A stretch of 50,776 nucleotides of DNA from Cytophagaceae bacterium (GCA_002712765.1 PAUP01000019.1:1-50776); one strand, 5' to 3'. Counted from the first letter of the stretch, positions 1-7,537 are shown. Translations and numbers: made by a program. Notes: generated by a model from the letters alone, not told the origin.

Positions 1-186
1 ATCGAGAAGAGCATCTCTAAACCCTTCCAATTCGGCAAGAGTGATACTACGCATCATATACACGGTGAGAAAGGAAGCGATCTGATGCGCATCGTATTTC
101 CCCTCTGAGATATGCACCAAAATACTTCGGGCTTCTTCTTTGGTAAGCTGATCGTGATTGATAAGTCGGTTTAAAATTTCTTTCAT
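1..186 (-). CDS. trpD: Anthranilate phosphoribosyltransferase, N-terminal part (runs off left edge)
   Basis: The first 62 residues are visible, beginning MKEILNRLINHDQLTKEEA; the rest lies beyond the left edge. This matches the all-helical N-terminal domain of TrpD, which transfers phosphoribose from PRPP to anthranilate in the second committed step of tryptophan synthesis. The catalytic glycine-rich PRPP loop is not in the window. It lies 21 nt downstream of the lipoprotein gene and follows trpE and trpG, so it is the fourth gene of the attenuated trp operon. The assignment rests on the N-terminal sequence and the operon context. Confidence 0.9.
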   Translation of the reverse strand, partial: MKEILNRLINHDQLTKEEARSILVHISEGKYDAHQIASFLTVYMMRSITLAELEGFRDALLD

Positions 187-207
187 AGTCTTTGATCAAT
201 AGGTAGG

Positions 208-747
208 CTATTGTTGTTGATTGATTTTTATCATCTTCAGGTGTTGCTGATCTAGAATGATGTTTTGCTCGGCTTGGGCAATGATTTGAGAGTTGGTTTT
301 GATGCCTTCTCCCATTTGTTTTTTGGTGACATAATTATAAATACCCGTATTGCCAAAACTTACAATCCAACCTTTGGCTAGGGTCGATTTTTTTACAGTG
401 GTTTGTGGCGTCACCAAGGCGGCTTTTAAACGGTTATTTGAACGTTTGATAAGCTCGGCTTCGCTCAAGGGGTTTTTATAAAGCATATAGGTTCCGTACT
501 GATAGAGTACCCAGTTTTGTTGTTTGGGGTGTATTCCTAATTGTACCGAAAAGATCAAGGGTGCAAAATCGGGTAGGGGTGCTGTATCTATTAGAATGGA
601 ATCCATAAGCATAACAGAATCTCTTACTTCAATTTGCTGTGGTGGCTCAGGTAACGCCCCTGGCGCCGTAGCTTGTTTTTTGCCACAACTCACACACAAG
701 ATAACAGTCGTGAGACTACCCAAAAATAGGTGCTTAGCGATTTTCAT
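208..747 (-). CDS. Lipoprotein of unknown function inside the trp operon
   Basis: 179 residues. The N-terminus is a lipoprotein signal peptide, with a hydrophobic stretch ending in a lipobox-like VSC at about residue 21 and followed by GKK, so the mature protein should be lipid-anchored. The rest is polar and mixed alpha/beta, with no domain I recognise; a central segment (about residues 65-145) could be a small SPOR-like or tudor-like fold, but I see no defining motif. Its start overlaps the end of trpG by 14 nt and it ends 21 nt before trpD, so it is almost certainly co-transcribed and translationally coupled. No tryptophan-related role can be read from the sequence. Confidence 0.75.
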   Translation of the reverse strand: MKIAKHLFLGSLTTVILCVSCGKKQATAPGALPEPPQQIEVRDSVMLMDSILIDTAPLPDFAPLIFSVQLGIHPKQQNWVLYQYGTYMLYKNPLSEAELIKRSNNRLKAALVTPQTTVKKSTLAKGWIVSFGNTGIYNYVTKKQMGEGIKTNSQIIAQAEQNIILDQQHLKMIKINQQQ

Positions 748-1324
748 AAGAAGGTGCGTTTATCCAATTTTCTATCATTTGTTGTCCTTGAGGGGTGAGT
801 ACAGATTCTGGGTGAAATTGTACCCCGCGCAAGTCGTATGCTCTATGTCGTAAGGCCATGATTTGACCATTTTGGTCTATGGCCGTAATTTCGAGTGCGT
901 CTGGAAATTGTGCAGTATCTACCACCCAACTGTGATAACGGCCTACCTCAATCACACGATCCAGACCTTTGAATAATACGGTGTCATTTTGGGTAATCTC
1001 CACTTGTGTAGCCACCCCGTGAAAAACGCGTTCTAGATTGATAAGTTGCCCTCCAAATACTTCGCCTATAGCCTGCTGTCCTAAACACACACCTAGTATA
1101 CTTTTGGTGGCGGCATATTTTTGAATCAGCGCTTTGAGTAAGCCGGCTTCTTCTGGAATGCCAGGACCAGGCGATAATAGGATTTTGTCATAGGCGGCAC
1201 ACTCTTCTAAGGCAAATTGATCATTACGCCTTACCGTAACCTCACAATCCAAGGCTTCGAGATAATGCACCAGATTGTATACAAAACTATCGTAATTGTC
1301 GATGACTAAGACTTTTTTGCTCAT
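734..1324 (-). CDS. trpG: Anthranilate synthase component II (glutamine amidotransferase)
   Basis: 196 residues, normal for a stand-alone TrpG. It hydrolyses glutamine and passes ammonia to TrpE for conversion of chorismate to anthranilate. The class I amidotransferase triad is visible: nucleophile Cys80 in GVCLGQQAIGE, and His171 and Glu173 in FHPES. The oxyanion motif SPGPG lies near residue 51. It starts one base after the trpE stop and overlaps the following lipoprotein gene, a compact arrangement consistent with stoichiometric synthesis with TrpE. A PabA role (shared use for folate) is possible in this family, but the operon argues for tryptophan synthesis. Confidence 0.93.
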   Translation of the reverse strand: MSKKVLVIDNYDSFVYNLVHYLEALDCEVTVRRNDQFALEECAAYDKILLSPGPGIPEEAGLLKALIQKYAATKSILGVCLGQQAIGEVFGGQLINLERVFHGVATQVEITQNDTVLFKGLDRVIEVGRYHSWVVDTAQFPDALEITAIDQNGQIMALRHRAYDLRGVQFHPESVLTPQGQQMIENWINAPSYENR

Positions 1325-1325
1325 A

Positions 1326-2726
1326 TTATATGGTTTCTGCTAGATCTAAGGCCTTGGTCAGAGCCCCTAATTTATTATATACTTCTTGTAATTCATTTTC
1401 TGGATCGCTTTCAGATACGACACCTGCACCTGCCTGAAAATGCAACTGATGATTCTTACTCAAAAAGGATCGAATGATGATGGCGTGATTAAAATTGCCT
1501 TCAAAATCCATAAAGCCAATAGCCCCGCCATAAAAGGTTCTGTTTCTATTTTCGTAACGCTCGAGTAAGGTCATGGCATTGTGTTTGGGCGCGCCACTAA
1601 GTGTACCAGCCGGAAAGGTATCGGCCACTACTTGCAGGGTGTTGCTGTCATCATGCATTTGGGCAGTTACTTTACTAACCAAGTGAATCACATGAGAAAA
1701 AAATTGGATCTCCCTATAATTTTCTACTTTGACATCGTGTCCGTTTCTAGACAAATCGTTTCTGGCCAGATCAACCAGCATGACGTGCTCACTATTTTCT
1801 TTTTCGTCTAAGGCGAGTTTTTTGGCAAGTATGGCGTCCTGCTCGTCGTTTCCTGTGCGTTTAAAAGTGCCTGCAATAGGGTGTATCTCGGCACGGCGGT
1901 TATTGACCACCAATTGAGCCTCTGGAGAAGAGCCAAAAATCTTAAAATCGCCATAATCAAAGTAAAATAAATAAGGCGAAGGATTGACCGATCGCAGCGC
2001 GCGATAAACGTTAAATTCGTCTCCGGTAAAGCTCTGCGAAAATCGTTTGCTGGGTACAATTTGAAAAACGTCACCGCGTTGGCAATGTTTTTTGCAGGTA
2101 ATTACCAGTTTTTTAAACGCTTCGTCGCTAATATTACTTTCAGGGGCACCACTAGTTTTGAATTCATATTGAGCCACGTCTTTAGATTGTAGGACTTGTT
2201 CGATATCTGCGATATTACTATCACCGGTGGTATTGTGACAAAAGATATAGGCTTCATTATTAAAGTGATTGATCGCAATGATATTTTGATAGACAGCATA
2301 ATAGATATCCGGAATTGCGATACGTTCTTCTTTTTCTGAGATAGTGATATCCTCAAAATACCGTACCGCATCATATCCGATATACCCAAAAAGACCATTA
2401 TTGATAAATTTTAAATCATTTGTGGTGGCTGTAAACGCTTTCGCGAAAGCGTCCAAATGCGACAACACCTCATTTTTATCGTTGATAGACGATTGTATAG
2501 GCGCCTGATCTGGAAACTGCCTAGTGATTTGCCCATCACCAATGGAAATGCTAGCAATAGGATTACAACAGATATAACTAAAGCTGTTATCATTGGCGTG
2601 ATAGTCACTACTTTCTAAGAGCAAGCTATTGGGATAGCGATCGCGCAAACGCAGGTAAACCGATACTGGAGTGATGGTATCGGCAAGTAATTTTTTGGAA
2701 TGGGTATGCAGTTTGTATTTTATCAT
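1326..2726 (-). CDS. trpE: Anthranilate synthase component I
   Basis: 466 residues, usual length for TrpE. It converts chorismate plus ammonia to anthranilate. The N-terminal domain carries LLLES at residues 35-39, the motif of the tryptophan feedback site, which favours TrpE over the related PabB. The C-terminal chorismate-binding domain shows GTFKRTGNDEQDA, LVDLARNDLSR and GTLSGAPK. A copy of the window-wide palindrome encodes DAFAKAF in the linker between the domains. It is the first structural gene of the operon and lies about 80 nt downstream of a leader peptide rich in Trp codons and a terminator hairpin, so expression is probably controlled by attenuation as well as by feedback inhibition. 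Confidence 0.95.
   Translation of the reverse strand: MIKYKLHTHSKKLLADTITPVSVYLRLRDRYPNSLLLESSDYHANDNSFSYICCNPIASISIGDGQITRQFPDQAPIQSSINDKNEVLSHLDAFAKAFTATTNDLKFINNGLFGYIGYDAVRYFEDITISEKEERIAIPDIYYAVYQNIIAINHFNNEAYIFCHNTTGDSNIADIEQVLQSKDVAQYEFKTSGAPESNISDEAFKKLVITCKKHCQRGDVFQIVPSKRFSQSFTGDEFNVYRALRSVNPSPYLFYFDYGDFKIFGSSPEAQLVVNNRRAEIHPIAGTFKRTGNDEQDAILAKKLALDEKENSEHVMLVDLARNDLSRNGHDVKVENYREIQFFSHVIHLVSKVTAQMHDDSNTLQVVADTFPAGTLSGAPKHNAMTLLERYENRNRTFYGGAIGFMDFEGNFNHAIIIRSFLSKNHQLHFQAGAGVVSESDPENELQEVYNKLGALTKALDLAETI
2437..2450. repeat. Palindrome GCTTTCGCGAAAGC, copy 1
   Basis: Exact 14-bp palindrome, extended to 16 bp by flanking C/G. It lies inside trpE and is read as DAFAKA in the interdomain linker. 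Confidence 0.95.
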
Positions 2727-2753
2727 ACGATTATACGTGCTTTGGTGATGTCA

Positions 2754-2781
2754 TAAAAAAAGCCTGTCGTAAGACAGGCTT
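2754..2781 (-). terminator. trp attenuator: intrinsic terminator and competing antiterminator
   Basis: On the minus strand an 8-bp stem (AGCCTGTC at 2761-2768 with GACAGGCT at 2773-2780, loop of 4) is followed by a run of U and then the trpE start about 27 nt on. The segment 2766-2773 inside this hairpin is exactly complementary (8 bp) to 2810-2817, which overlaps the leader peptide's last codon and stop. A ribosome stalled at the upstream Trp codons would leave 2810-2817 free to pair and block the terminator. This is the classic attenuator logic; the pairing is seen in sequence, the regulation is inferred. Confidence 0.85.
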
Positions 2782-2810
2782 TTAAATATGATATAGACAT
2801 ACCGAGCAGC

Positions 2811-2867
2811 TTACGACTTGTTACGTTGTAAAGACCACCACCATGTATGTACTGTATTGTTTTTCAT
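2811..2867 (-). CDS. trpL: trp operon leader peptide with three consecutive Trp codons
   Basis: An 18-residue ORF, MKNNTVHTWWWSLQRNKS, precedes the trpE attenuator. Three adjacent TGG codons at positions 9-11 are extremely unlikely by chance directly upstream of tryptophan genes. The stop codon lies inside the segment that can pair with the terminator hairpin. Known leader peptides act by ribosome stalling when charged tRNA-Trp is scarce, so the transcript reads through into trpEG only under tryptophan shortage. The start ATG is only 8 nt from the end of a TATATTTG promoter element, so the mRNA may be leaderless or nearly so. The peptide itself probably has no other function. Confidence 0.88.
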   Translation of the reverse strand: MKNNTVHTWWWSLQRNKS

Positions 2868-2875
2868 TTCTGGTT

Positions 2876-2883
2876 CAAATATA
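2876..2883 (-). promoter_or_regulatory. Bacteroidota -7 element for the trp operon
   Basis: TATATTTG on the minus strand matches the Bacteroidota -7 consensus TAnnTTTG. No convincing TTTG is seen at -33. Transcription from here would begin within a few bases of the leader-peptide ATG. Confidence 0.65.
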
Positions 2884-2924
2884 AGAATGTATTTGATCTG
2901 AGCGAAATACTCGAGGGCTTTTTT

Positions 2925-3497
2925 TTAGATTTTCATGCGAATAGCAAGTTCGAAATCATCGTTTATGGCGGCGTCTTTTAAACCGTCAAAAATACTTCCA
3001 GATTTATAAACAATGCCGTATTTGGTACGATCAATTTCTACATTGGTTGTAAGGGTGTTGCCCATTTTGGTCAATTTGATCTGATGGGGTAGCGATTTTC
3101 CTTTTATCGTTAAGCTACCATCTACGGTATAGGTGTCGCCATTTTTTACTGCGCTATCAATAGTGTAGGTCGCCGTGGCATAATTATCGACTCCAAAAAA
3201 GTCATCAGAGTTTAAGTGTCCTTCTAATTTTTCTTTTCCTTTACCCGCTTTGAGATCGGTCACCTGGATGGTGGTCATATCAATAACAAAGGAGCCTCCT
3301 GTTAATTGATCTCCATCCATGATTAAGGTACCTTCTTTGAGCTCGATCGTACCGTTGTGTTGGCCTGTTACTTTTTTACCAATCCATGTAATTTTGCTCT
3401 CTTTGACCTTTACTTCTTTTTTGATAGGGTCTGTCATGGCCGATGTGCCAAATATCATACTTAAAGATAGGATGGCTGTTGAAAGAATTGTTTTCAT
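2925..3497 (-). CDS. YceI-family periplasmic lipid-binding-like protein
   Basis: 190 residues with a cleavable signal peptide (about residues 1-20). The mature part is typical of the YceI beta-barrel family: ITWIGKKVTGQHNGTIELKEG near the start, then GGSFVIDMTTI, a conserved LEGHLNSDDFF segment, and TNVEIDRTKYGI towards the end. YceI proteins are lipocalin-like barrels that bind long isoprenoid or amide lipids; no catalytic activity is established for the family. It lies 27 nt downstream of a MarR-type regulator gene in the same direction, so the two probably form an operon controlled by that regulator. Confidence 0.9.
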   Translation of the reverse strand: MKTILSTAILSLSMIFGTSAMTDPIKKEVKVKESKITWIGKKVTGQHNGTIELKEGTLIMDGDQLTGGSFVIDMTTIQVTDLKAGKGKEKLEGHLNSDDFFGVDNYATATYTIDSAVKNGDTYTVDGSLTIKGKSLPHQIKLTKMGNTLTTNVEIDRTKYGIVYKSGSIFDGLKDAAINDDFELAIRMKI

Positions 3498-3524
3498 TGT
3501 TTAAATGTTTAGTGTTTAAATATA

Positions 3525-3974
3525 TTAGTGTCTAAGTGTGTTGAGCATGGTGTTGAGCTGCTCGCGCTCATTTTCTGAAAGTTGTTGGGTGATTTTATCT
3601 TCGGCCCCATCTACCGCCGAATCTATTGATTTTAGGAGTGAAAGACCATCGGGGGTAATGGTAATTTCAATCTTTCGGCGGTTAGAAGGGCATTGTGCTC
3701 TGTGTACTAAATTTTTTTTAATCAGTTTGTCTACCAATCTCGTGGTATTACTCATTTTTGAAACCATGCGATCATTAATTGTAGAAAGATTGGCCGGGAT
3801 CCCTTTTTGTCCTCTTAAAATACGCAGTACATTAAATTGTTGTAAAGAGAGTTCATAGGGTTTTAAGGTTTCGGTCAAAATCTCTGTCGCCCAGTTTGCT
3901 GTATACAAAAGGTTTATGGTGAGCTTTCGCGAAAGCGGTAAATTTTGAGATTGAATGGATTCTTCTATTGTCAT
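3525..3974 (-). CDS. MarR-family transcriptional regulator
   Basis: 149 residues, normal for MarR winged-helix dimers. The DNA-binding region spans about residues 45-110: LSLQQFNVLRILRGQKG, then a recognition-helix region with DRMVSKMSNTTRLVDKL and a wing with RRKIEITITPDG. It is the first gene of a pair with the YceI-like gene. A cluster of TACAA/TTGTA half-sites directly upstream, overlapping the promoter, suggests autoregulation. The ligand or stress signal cannot be read from the sequence. An exact copy of the window-wide palindrome near the N-terminus is read here as PLSRKL, not the usual AFAKA frame. Confidence 0.92.
   Translation of the reverse strand: MTIEESIQSQNLPLSRKLTINLLYTANWATEILTETLKPYELSLQQFNVLRILRGQKGIPANLSTINDRMVSKMSNTTRLVDKLIKKNLVHRAQCPSNRRKIEITITPDGLSLLKSIDSAVDGAEDKITQQLSENEREQLNTMLNTLRH
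3923..3936. repeat. Palindrome GCTTTCGCGAAAGC, copy 2
   Basis: Exact copy inside the MarR gene. It is one of only two exact copies read in a frame other than AFAKA (here Leu-Ser-Arg-Lys). Confidence 0.95.
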
Positions 3975-3999
3975 TACAATTGTTGTATATACAAATGTA
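3975..3999 (-). promoter_or_regulatory. Candidate MarR operator overlapping a -7 promoter element
   Basis: Immediately upstream of the marR start there are three half-sites: TACAA (3975-3979), TTGTA (3983-3987) and TACAA (3990-3994). TTGTATATACAA at 3983-3994 is a perfect 12-bp palindrome. TACATTTG (minus strand, 3992-3999) fits TAnnTTTG, so a bound dimer would cover the promoter. Binding by the adjacent MarR protein is inferred. Confidence 0.6.
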
Positions 4000-4103
4000 G
4001 TCTATTTTTTGATACCTGAATACAATTAACAGAACTTTAATAGCTAAAGACTAATTTGGAATAGGCAAGGGCAGTGGCTATTGACAATCATTTTTGCTTA
4101 CGT

Positions 4104-4397
4104 TTAGCGCAAAACCAACTCTTTGACAACTTCTCTTTGAAGGGTTTCATTTATTTTAACGCGCAATTGTTCTTTGCCATACTTGAGCTCTTCGCGTAAG
4201 ACAGAAGAGTTGAGATTGACGATCAAGGTACTTTTTTCAAAACGAATGGCAGTCGTGTACTTTTCAAAAGCCGGGTTGAGCGCGTACCAGGCGCTAAGTA
4301 CGTCTACCTTGTCGATGCCCTTTTGTAATTTGTTTTCTGAGACAAACTCACCCAGTGCCTCGGTAATCGATATTGGATCTGTAGAACGTTTGGCCAT
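4104..4397 (-). CDS. DUF721 (DciA-like) protein
   Basis: 97 residues matching the DUF721 family: an N-terminal helical part with ITEALGEFVSENKLQKG, then a beta/alpha segment with LIVNLNSSVLREELKYG. DUF721 includes DciA, which operates the replicative helicase in bacteria lacking DnaC/DnaI; whether this short flavobacterial member does that is inference. Its start overlaps the stop of the upstream lipoprotein gene by one base (TAATG), so the two are translationally coupled, and recF sits just upstream. The association with recF supports a DNA-replication link. Confidence 0.85.
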   Translation of the reverse strand: MAKRSTDPISITEALGEFVSENKLQKGIDKVDVLSAWYALNPAFEKYTTAIRFEKSTLIVNLNSSVLREELKYGKEQLRVKINETLQREVVKELVLR

Positions 4398-4816
4398 TAG
4401 TCTATTAATAAAGGTTGATAGCGTCTATAGTGATAGGTAGTACCCTCTTGATTTACCACCGTTAGCTTTGTCTGATCAATGGCAATGATCTCTTCGCTCC
4501 ATGAATCAAAAGCGGTGGTATAGGTCAAGGTTACGGTATTGTCTTTAATCGCAACATCAATATTTTCGGAGGCGGCATTGGTCTTGAAATTGCCGCTTAG
4601 ATCAGGTTGTAATTTTTTGCGAATCCCTTTGCCATTTTGAACCTCAATAAAATCGATGTTTTGACTGATGCCGTATTCTTTTTTGATCCCTTCGGCGGTT
4701 TCTACCGAGGCAATTTCCCAATATCCATTGAGTAGGGCCAATTGCTCATCGGGTGTTTGGGTACAACTTACCACAAGCGGTAAAAGAACAAGAAAAAGTA
4801 TATATCGCATATTCAT
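4397..4816 (-). CDS. Lipocalin-like lipoprotein
   Basis: 139 residues. A lipoprotein signal with LVVSC at about residue 18 predicts a membrane anchor. The mature part begins with LLNGYWEIASVET and continues as alternating short beta strands ending YHYRRYQ, the pattern of lipocalin-like barrels common in Bacteroidota. It has its own strong promoter inside the end of recF and is coupled by a one-base overlap to the DUF721 gene. Why a surface lipoprotein is paired with a DNA-replication gene is not evident. Similar lipocalin-like modules occur at 46222-46668 and at the end of the ankyrin protein. Confidence 0.82.
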   Translation of the reverse strand: MNMRYILFLVLLPLVVSCTQTPDEQLALLNGYWEIASVETAEGIKKEYGISQNIDFIEVQNGKGIRKKLQPDLSGNFKTNAASENIDVAIKDNTVTLTYTTAFDSWSEEIIAIDQTKLTVVNQEGTTYHYRRYQPLLID

Positions 4817-4835
4817 TTAAAAAACTTTACACAAA

Positions 4836-4864
4836 CAAAGGTATCAATTTAGCGCGCTCCCAAA
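4836..4864 (-). promoter_or_regulatory. Promoter within the 3' end of recF
   Basis: On the minus strand TTTG (4861-4864), 17 nt, then TACCTTTG (4836-4843): an excellent match to the Bacteroidota -33/-7 promoter. It lies across the recF stop codon and should drive the lipoprotein and DUF721 genes separately from recF. Confidence 0.75.
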
Positions 4865-5937
4865 TGAAAGAGTTCATAACTTTGTCGCGTTTTTTTTACG
4901 ACTTCTTCTGTGCGGTCTGGGTGAGTGTCGCTAATAAAAATTTGACCAAAATGATCTTCATTGACCAACCCTACAATATGACCAACTCTATCGGCATCTA
5001 ATTTGTCAAAGATATCATCTAACAACAGCAAAGGTTGCACGCCACTTTCTTTACTGATAAAATCAAATTGTGCCAATTTTAAGGCGATGAGATAGGATTT
5101 TTGTTGTCCTTGAGAGCCAAATTTTTTGACTGGATATCCCTTTATTTGAAATTGGAGGTCATCTTTGTGTATACCCACACTTGTATATTGCAAGGTCCGG
5201 TCTTTGGCGAGGGCATTGGTCAATAAGTGTTTTAGAGGCATTTGGCTCAACGCGCTATTATAGGAGAGTGCAACAGTTTCGGCTCCTCCACTTATAGCAG
5301 CATAGCGCTGTTGGAAAATAGGTGTGAAGGCTTCTATAAACGCCTTTCGCTTTTCAAATATCGGGCTCCCAAAACCAGCCAATTGCTCATTGTAGACCTC
5401 AAGACTGTCGGCATCAAATGTATTATTTGCCGCAAAATATTTGAGTAGGGCATTGCGCTGACTCAAGATTTTATTGTAACTCATCAGGCTGTTGAGATAG
5501 CTCTTGTCGCTTTGGGCGATCACCCCATCCATAAATTTTCGTCTCAAGTCACTGCCTTCTGTGATCAAATCTCTGTCTGCGGGTGAGATAATTACCAAGG
5601 GCAAAAATCCAATATGATCTGCAAATCGTTCATAGACCTTGGCATTGCGTTTGATCACTTTTTTCTGACCTTTTTTTGCACTAATAACCACTTTTTCTTC
5701 TCGATCTTCTTTTTGATATTGTCCTTCTATGACAAAGAAATCGGCCGCGTGGTTGATGTTTTGACTGGTGATGGGGTTGAAATAGCTCTTGCCAAAAGAC
5801 AAGTGATAAATCGCATCCAGCACATTGGTTTTGCCTACGCCATTTGCGCCTACAAAGCAGTTAATTTTTGCGTCAAAGGCAAAGGCTTCGGCTTCAAAAT
5901 TTTTATAGTTAACTAAAGAGAGTGATTGTAAGATCAT
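4849..5937 (-). CDS. recF: DNA replication and repair protein RecF
   Basis: 362 residues, normal for RecF. It is an SMC-like ATPase that helps load RecA at single-strand gaps. Walker A is GANGVGKTN at residues 30-38, the signature region lies around [19 protein letters not shown], and Walker B with the D-loop is [15 protein letters not shown] near residue 300. The N-terminal LVNYKNF segment is typical. It is divergent from the TPR gene at 6098. A minus-strand TAGCTTTG at 5963-5970 could be its -7 element. Confidence 0.95.
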   Translation of the reverse strand: MILQSLSLVNYKNFEAEAFAFDAKINCFVGANGVGKTNVLDAIYHLSFGKSYFNPITSQNINHAADFFVIEGQYQKEDREEKVVISAKKGQKKVIKRNAKVYERFADHIGFLPLVIISPADRDLITEGSDLRRKFMDGVIAQSDKSYLNSLMSYNKILSQRNALLKYFAANNTFDADSLEVYNEQLAGFGSPIFEKRKAFIEAFTPIFQQRYAAISGGAETVALSYNSALSQMPLKHLLTNALAKDRTLQYTSVGIHKDDLQFQIKGYPVKKFGSQGQQKSYLIALKLAQFDFISKESGVQPLLLLDDIFDKLDADRVGHIVGLVNEDHFGQIFISDTHPDRTEEVVKKTRQSYELFHLGAR

Positions 5938-5962
5938 AAATGTAATAGGCAGTAGGCTCTGG

Positions 5963-5970
5963 CAAAGCTA
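5963..5970 (-). promoter_or_regulatory. Candidate -7 element for recF
   Basis: TAGCTTTG on the minus strand, 26 nt upstream of the recF start, fits TAnnTTTG. No good -33 partner is seen at the right spacing. Confidence 0.4.
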
Positions 5971-6068
5971 TCTCAAGGATGGCAACCTGTAAAAGGGCCT
6001 TCAGAAATACGGCCTCAAAATATCCAAAATTAAGGAATATTTTCCCTTTCATAATTCAATAAATATTA

Positions 6069-6076
6069 TATTTTTG
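6069..6076 (+). promoter_or_regulatory. Candidate -7 element for the TPR gene operon
   Basis: TATTTTTG fits TAnnTTTG and lies 21 nt before the start codon at 6098. The -33 box is weak (TTTC near 6047). Confidence 0.5.
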
Positions 6077-6097
6077 CGCCACTAACGAAGAAACTAG

Positions 6098-6880
6098 ATG
6101 GCAACATATAATAAAAGAGGTTACAAGCCAAAAACGAAGAAGGAGAAAGATGTACAAGAAGAGATCGATATCAAAGACTCTACAACGGCAGAAGTTTTTG
6201 AATCTCTAGATCAAGGAGCATCGCGTACCGAAGAGTGGGTTGAAAAAAATCAAAAACCTATTTTATACACTATTGTAGGTATTCTAGCGGTGGTACTAGG
6301 CTTTTTGGCCTATACCAAATTTGTTGCCGAACCAAATGAACTGGAGGCAGCACAAGAATTGGCCTACGCCCAAGAAAACTTTAACACCGCTTTAGAATCT
6401 TCAAACGAATCGCTTAAGGATTCGTTGTACATGGTGGCTTTAGATGGTAATAATGGGAAATATGGGTTATTGGACATCGCCGAGAACTACGGTAGTACCA
6501 AAGCGGGCAACCTTGCCAATTACTATGCAGGGATGTCTTATCTCGAAATAAAGAAGTATACCGAAGCGATTAGTCACTTACAAGATTTTGACAGTGATGA
6601 TATGATTTTGGCTCCATTGGCCAAAGGTGCTATGGGAGATGCCTTTATGCAGTTAGATCAAGCTTCTGAGGCTTTAAATTACTACGAACAAGCCGCAAAA
6701 ATGAATGCCAATCAATTTACAACGCCTCGCTTTCTCTTTAAAGCTGGGGTGGCAGCAATTGATTTAGGACAAAACGATACGGCGCTTACGCATCTCAATG
6801 CACTTAAAGATCAATACCCAGATTCTGAGTATGCAGCCCAAGCCGATTTGTATATCGGTAAAGCGCAAGGTGGCAACTAA
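6098..6880 (+). CDS. Membrane-anchored tetratricopeptide repeat protein (YfgM-like)
   Basis: 260 residues. A charged N-terminal cytoplasmic segment is followed by a single membrane helix (about residues 54-73, ILYTIVGILAVVLGFLAY) and then TPR-type helical repeats to the C-terminus, including LANYYAGMSYLEIKKYTEAI and EALNYYEQAAKMN. The topology resembles YfgM, an ancillary SecYEG/periplasmic chaperone-network protein; that role is only an analogy here. It is the first gene of a rightward block and is followed 49 nt later by ribH, an order I associate with Flavobacteriaceae. Confidence 0.82.
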   Translation: MATYNKRGYKPKTKKEKDVQEEIDIKDSTTAEVFESLDQGASRTEEWVEKNQKPILYTIVGILAVVLGFLAYTKFVAEPNELEAAQELAYAQENFNTALESSNESLKDSLYMVALDGNNGKYGLLDIAENYGSTKAGNLANYYAGMSYLEIKKYTEAISHLQDFDSDDMILAPLAKGAMGDAFMQLDQASEALNYYEQAAKMNANQFTTPRFLFKAGVAAIDLGQNDTALTHLNALKDQYPDSEYAAQADLYIGKAQGGN

Positions 6881-6929
6881 GTCTAAAAGAAGCAGCCAAG
6901 GCCGCTTTAAATAGTAAAATACCGATCTT

Positions 6930-7427
6930 ATGGCGACAGCAGGCAACAATCTATCTGCTTACGATAAAACAACCATCCCAAACGCGAAAAACTTTCGGTT
7001 TGGGATTGTTGTTTCTAAGTGGAATCCTGAAATAACAGAAGGTTTATTTCAAGGTGCTTTTGATGCGTTAAAAGACTGTGGTGCGATTAACGATAATATC
7101 GTGAGATGGGATGTGCCAGGTAGTTTTGAGCTTATCTATGGTTGTAAGCGTATGACACAAACCTATGACATGCTAGATGCTGTCATAGCCATTGGCAATG
7201 TGATTCAGGGAGAGACCAAACACTTTGATTTTGTGTGTGAGGGAGTGACACAAGGCATTAAAGATCTCAATGTCCAGGGAGATATACCCGTGATATTTTG
7301 TGTCCTAACAGACAATAACAAACAGCAATCCATAGATCGCAGCGGTGGTAAACACGGCAATAAAGGTACCGAGGCTGCTATTGCTGCTATCGAAATGGCC
7401 CAACTCAAAGCCGAATCTAACATCTAA
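6930..7427 (+). CDS. ribH: 6,7-dimethyl-8-ribityllumazine synthase
   Basis: 165 residues, the standard size. It condenses 5-amino-6-ribitylaminouracil with 3,4-dihydroxy-2-butanone 4-phosphate in the penultimate step of riboflavin synthesis and normally forms icosahedral or pentameric shells. Visible family motifs are FGIVVSKWNPEIT (substrate loop), VPGSFELIYG, AIGNVIQGETKHFDFV with the catalytic-loop histidine, and CVLTDNNKQQSIDRSG. No FMN riboswitch is apparent upstream, and other riboflavin genes are not in the window. Confidence 0.95.
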   Translation: MATAGNNLSAYDKTTIPNAKNFRFGIVVSKWNPEITEGLFQGAFDALKDCGAINDNIVRWDVPGSFELIYGCKRMTQTYDMLDAVIAIGNVIQGETKHFDFVCEGVTQGIKDLNVQGDIPVIFCVLTDNNKQQSIDRSGGKHGNKGTEAAIAAIEMAQLKAESNI

Positions 7428-7509
7428 GCCCTTTTTATTGATGTGCCAATCAGACGATGACCCTTTGTCGGGCTGTAGCAAGATGGCGCACTTTTTGTAT
7501 TAGAATCCT

Positions 7510-7517
7510 TATCTTTG
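7510..7517 (+). promoter_or_regulatory. Candidate -7 element before the small membrane protein and mutL
   Basis: TATCTTTG fits TAnnTTTG and lies 20 nt before the ATG at 7538. The nearest TTTG upstream is only 12 nt away, shorter than usual. Confidence 0.45.
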
Positions 7518-7537
7518 AATGTATAGGAAATAATGTT

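Noticed and set aside
524-853. Plus-strand ORF across the trp lipoprotein gene, and similar long antisense frames in trpE, recF, the mutase and the PKD gene
   Set aside because: They lie opposite well-supported genes and show no coherent domain or signal sequence; they are by-products of codon use.
7457-7537. Longer version of the small membrane protein before mutL starting at 7457
   Set aside because: The extra 27 residues are Arg/Cys-rich and unlike the rest, and the region contains a promoter-like TATCTTTG.
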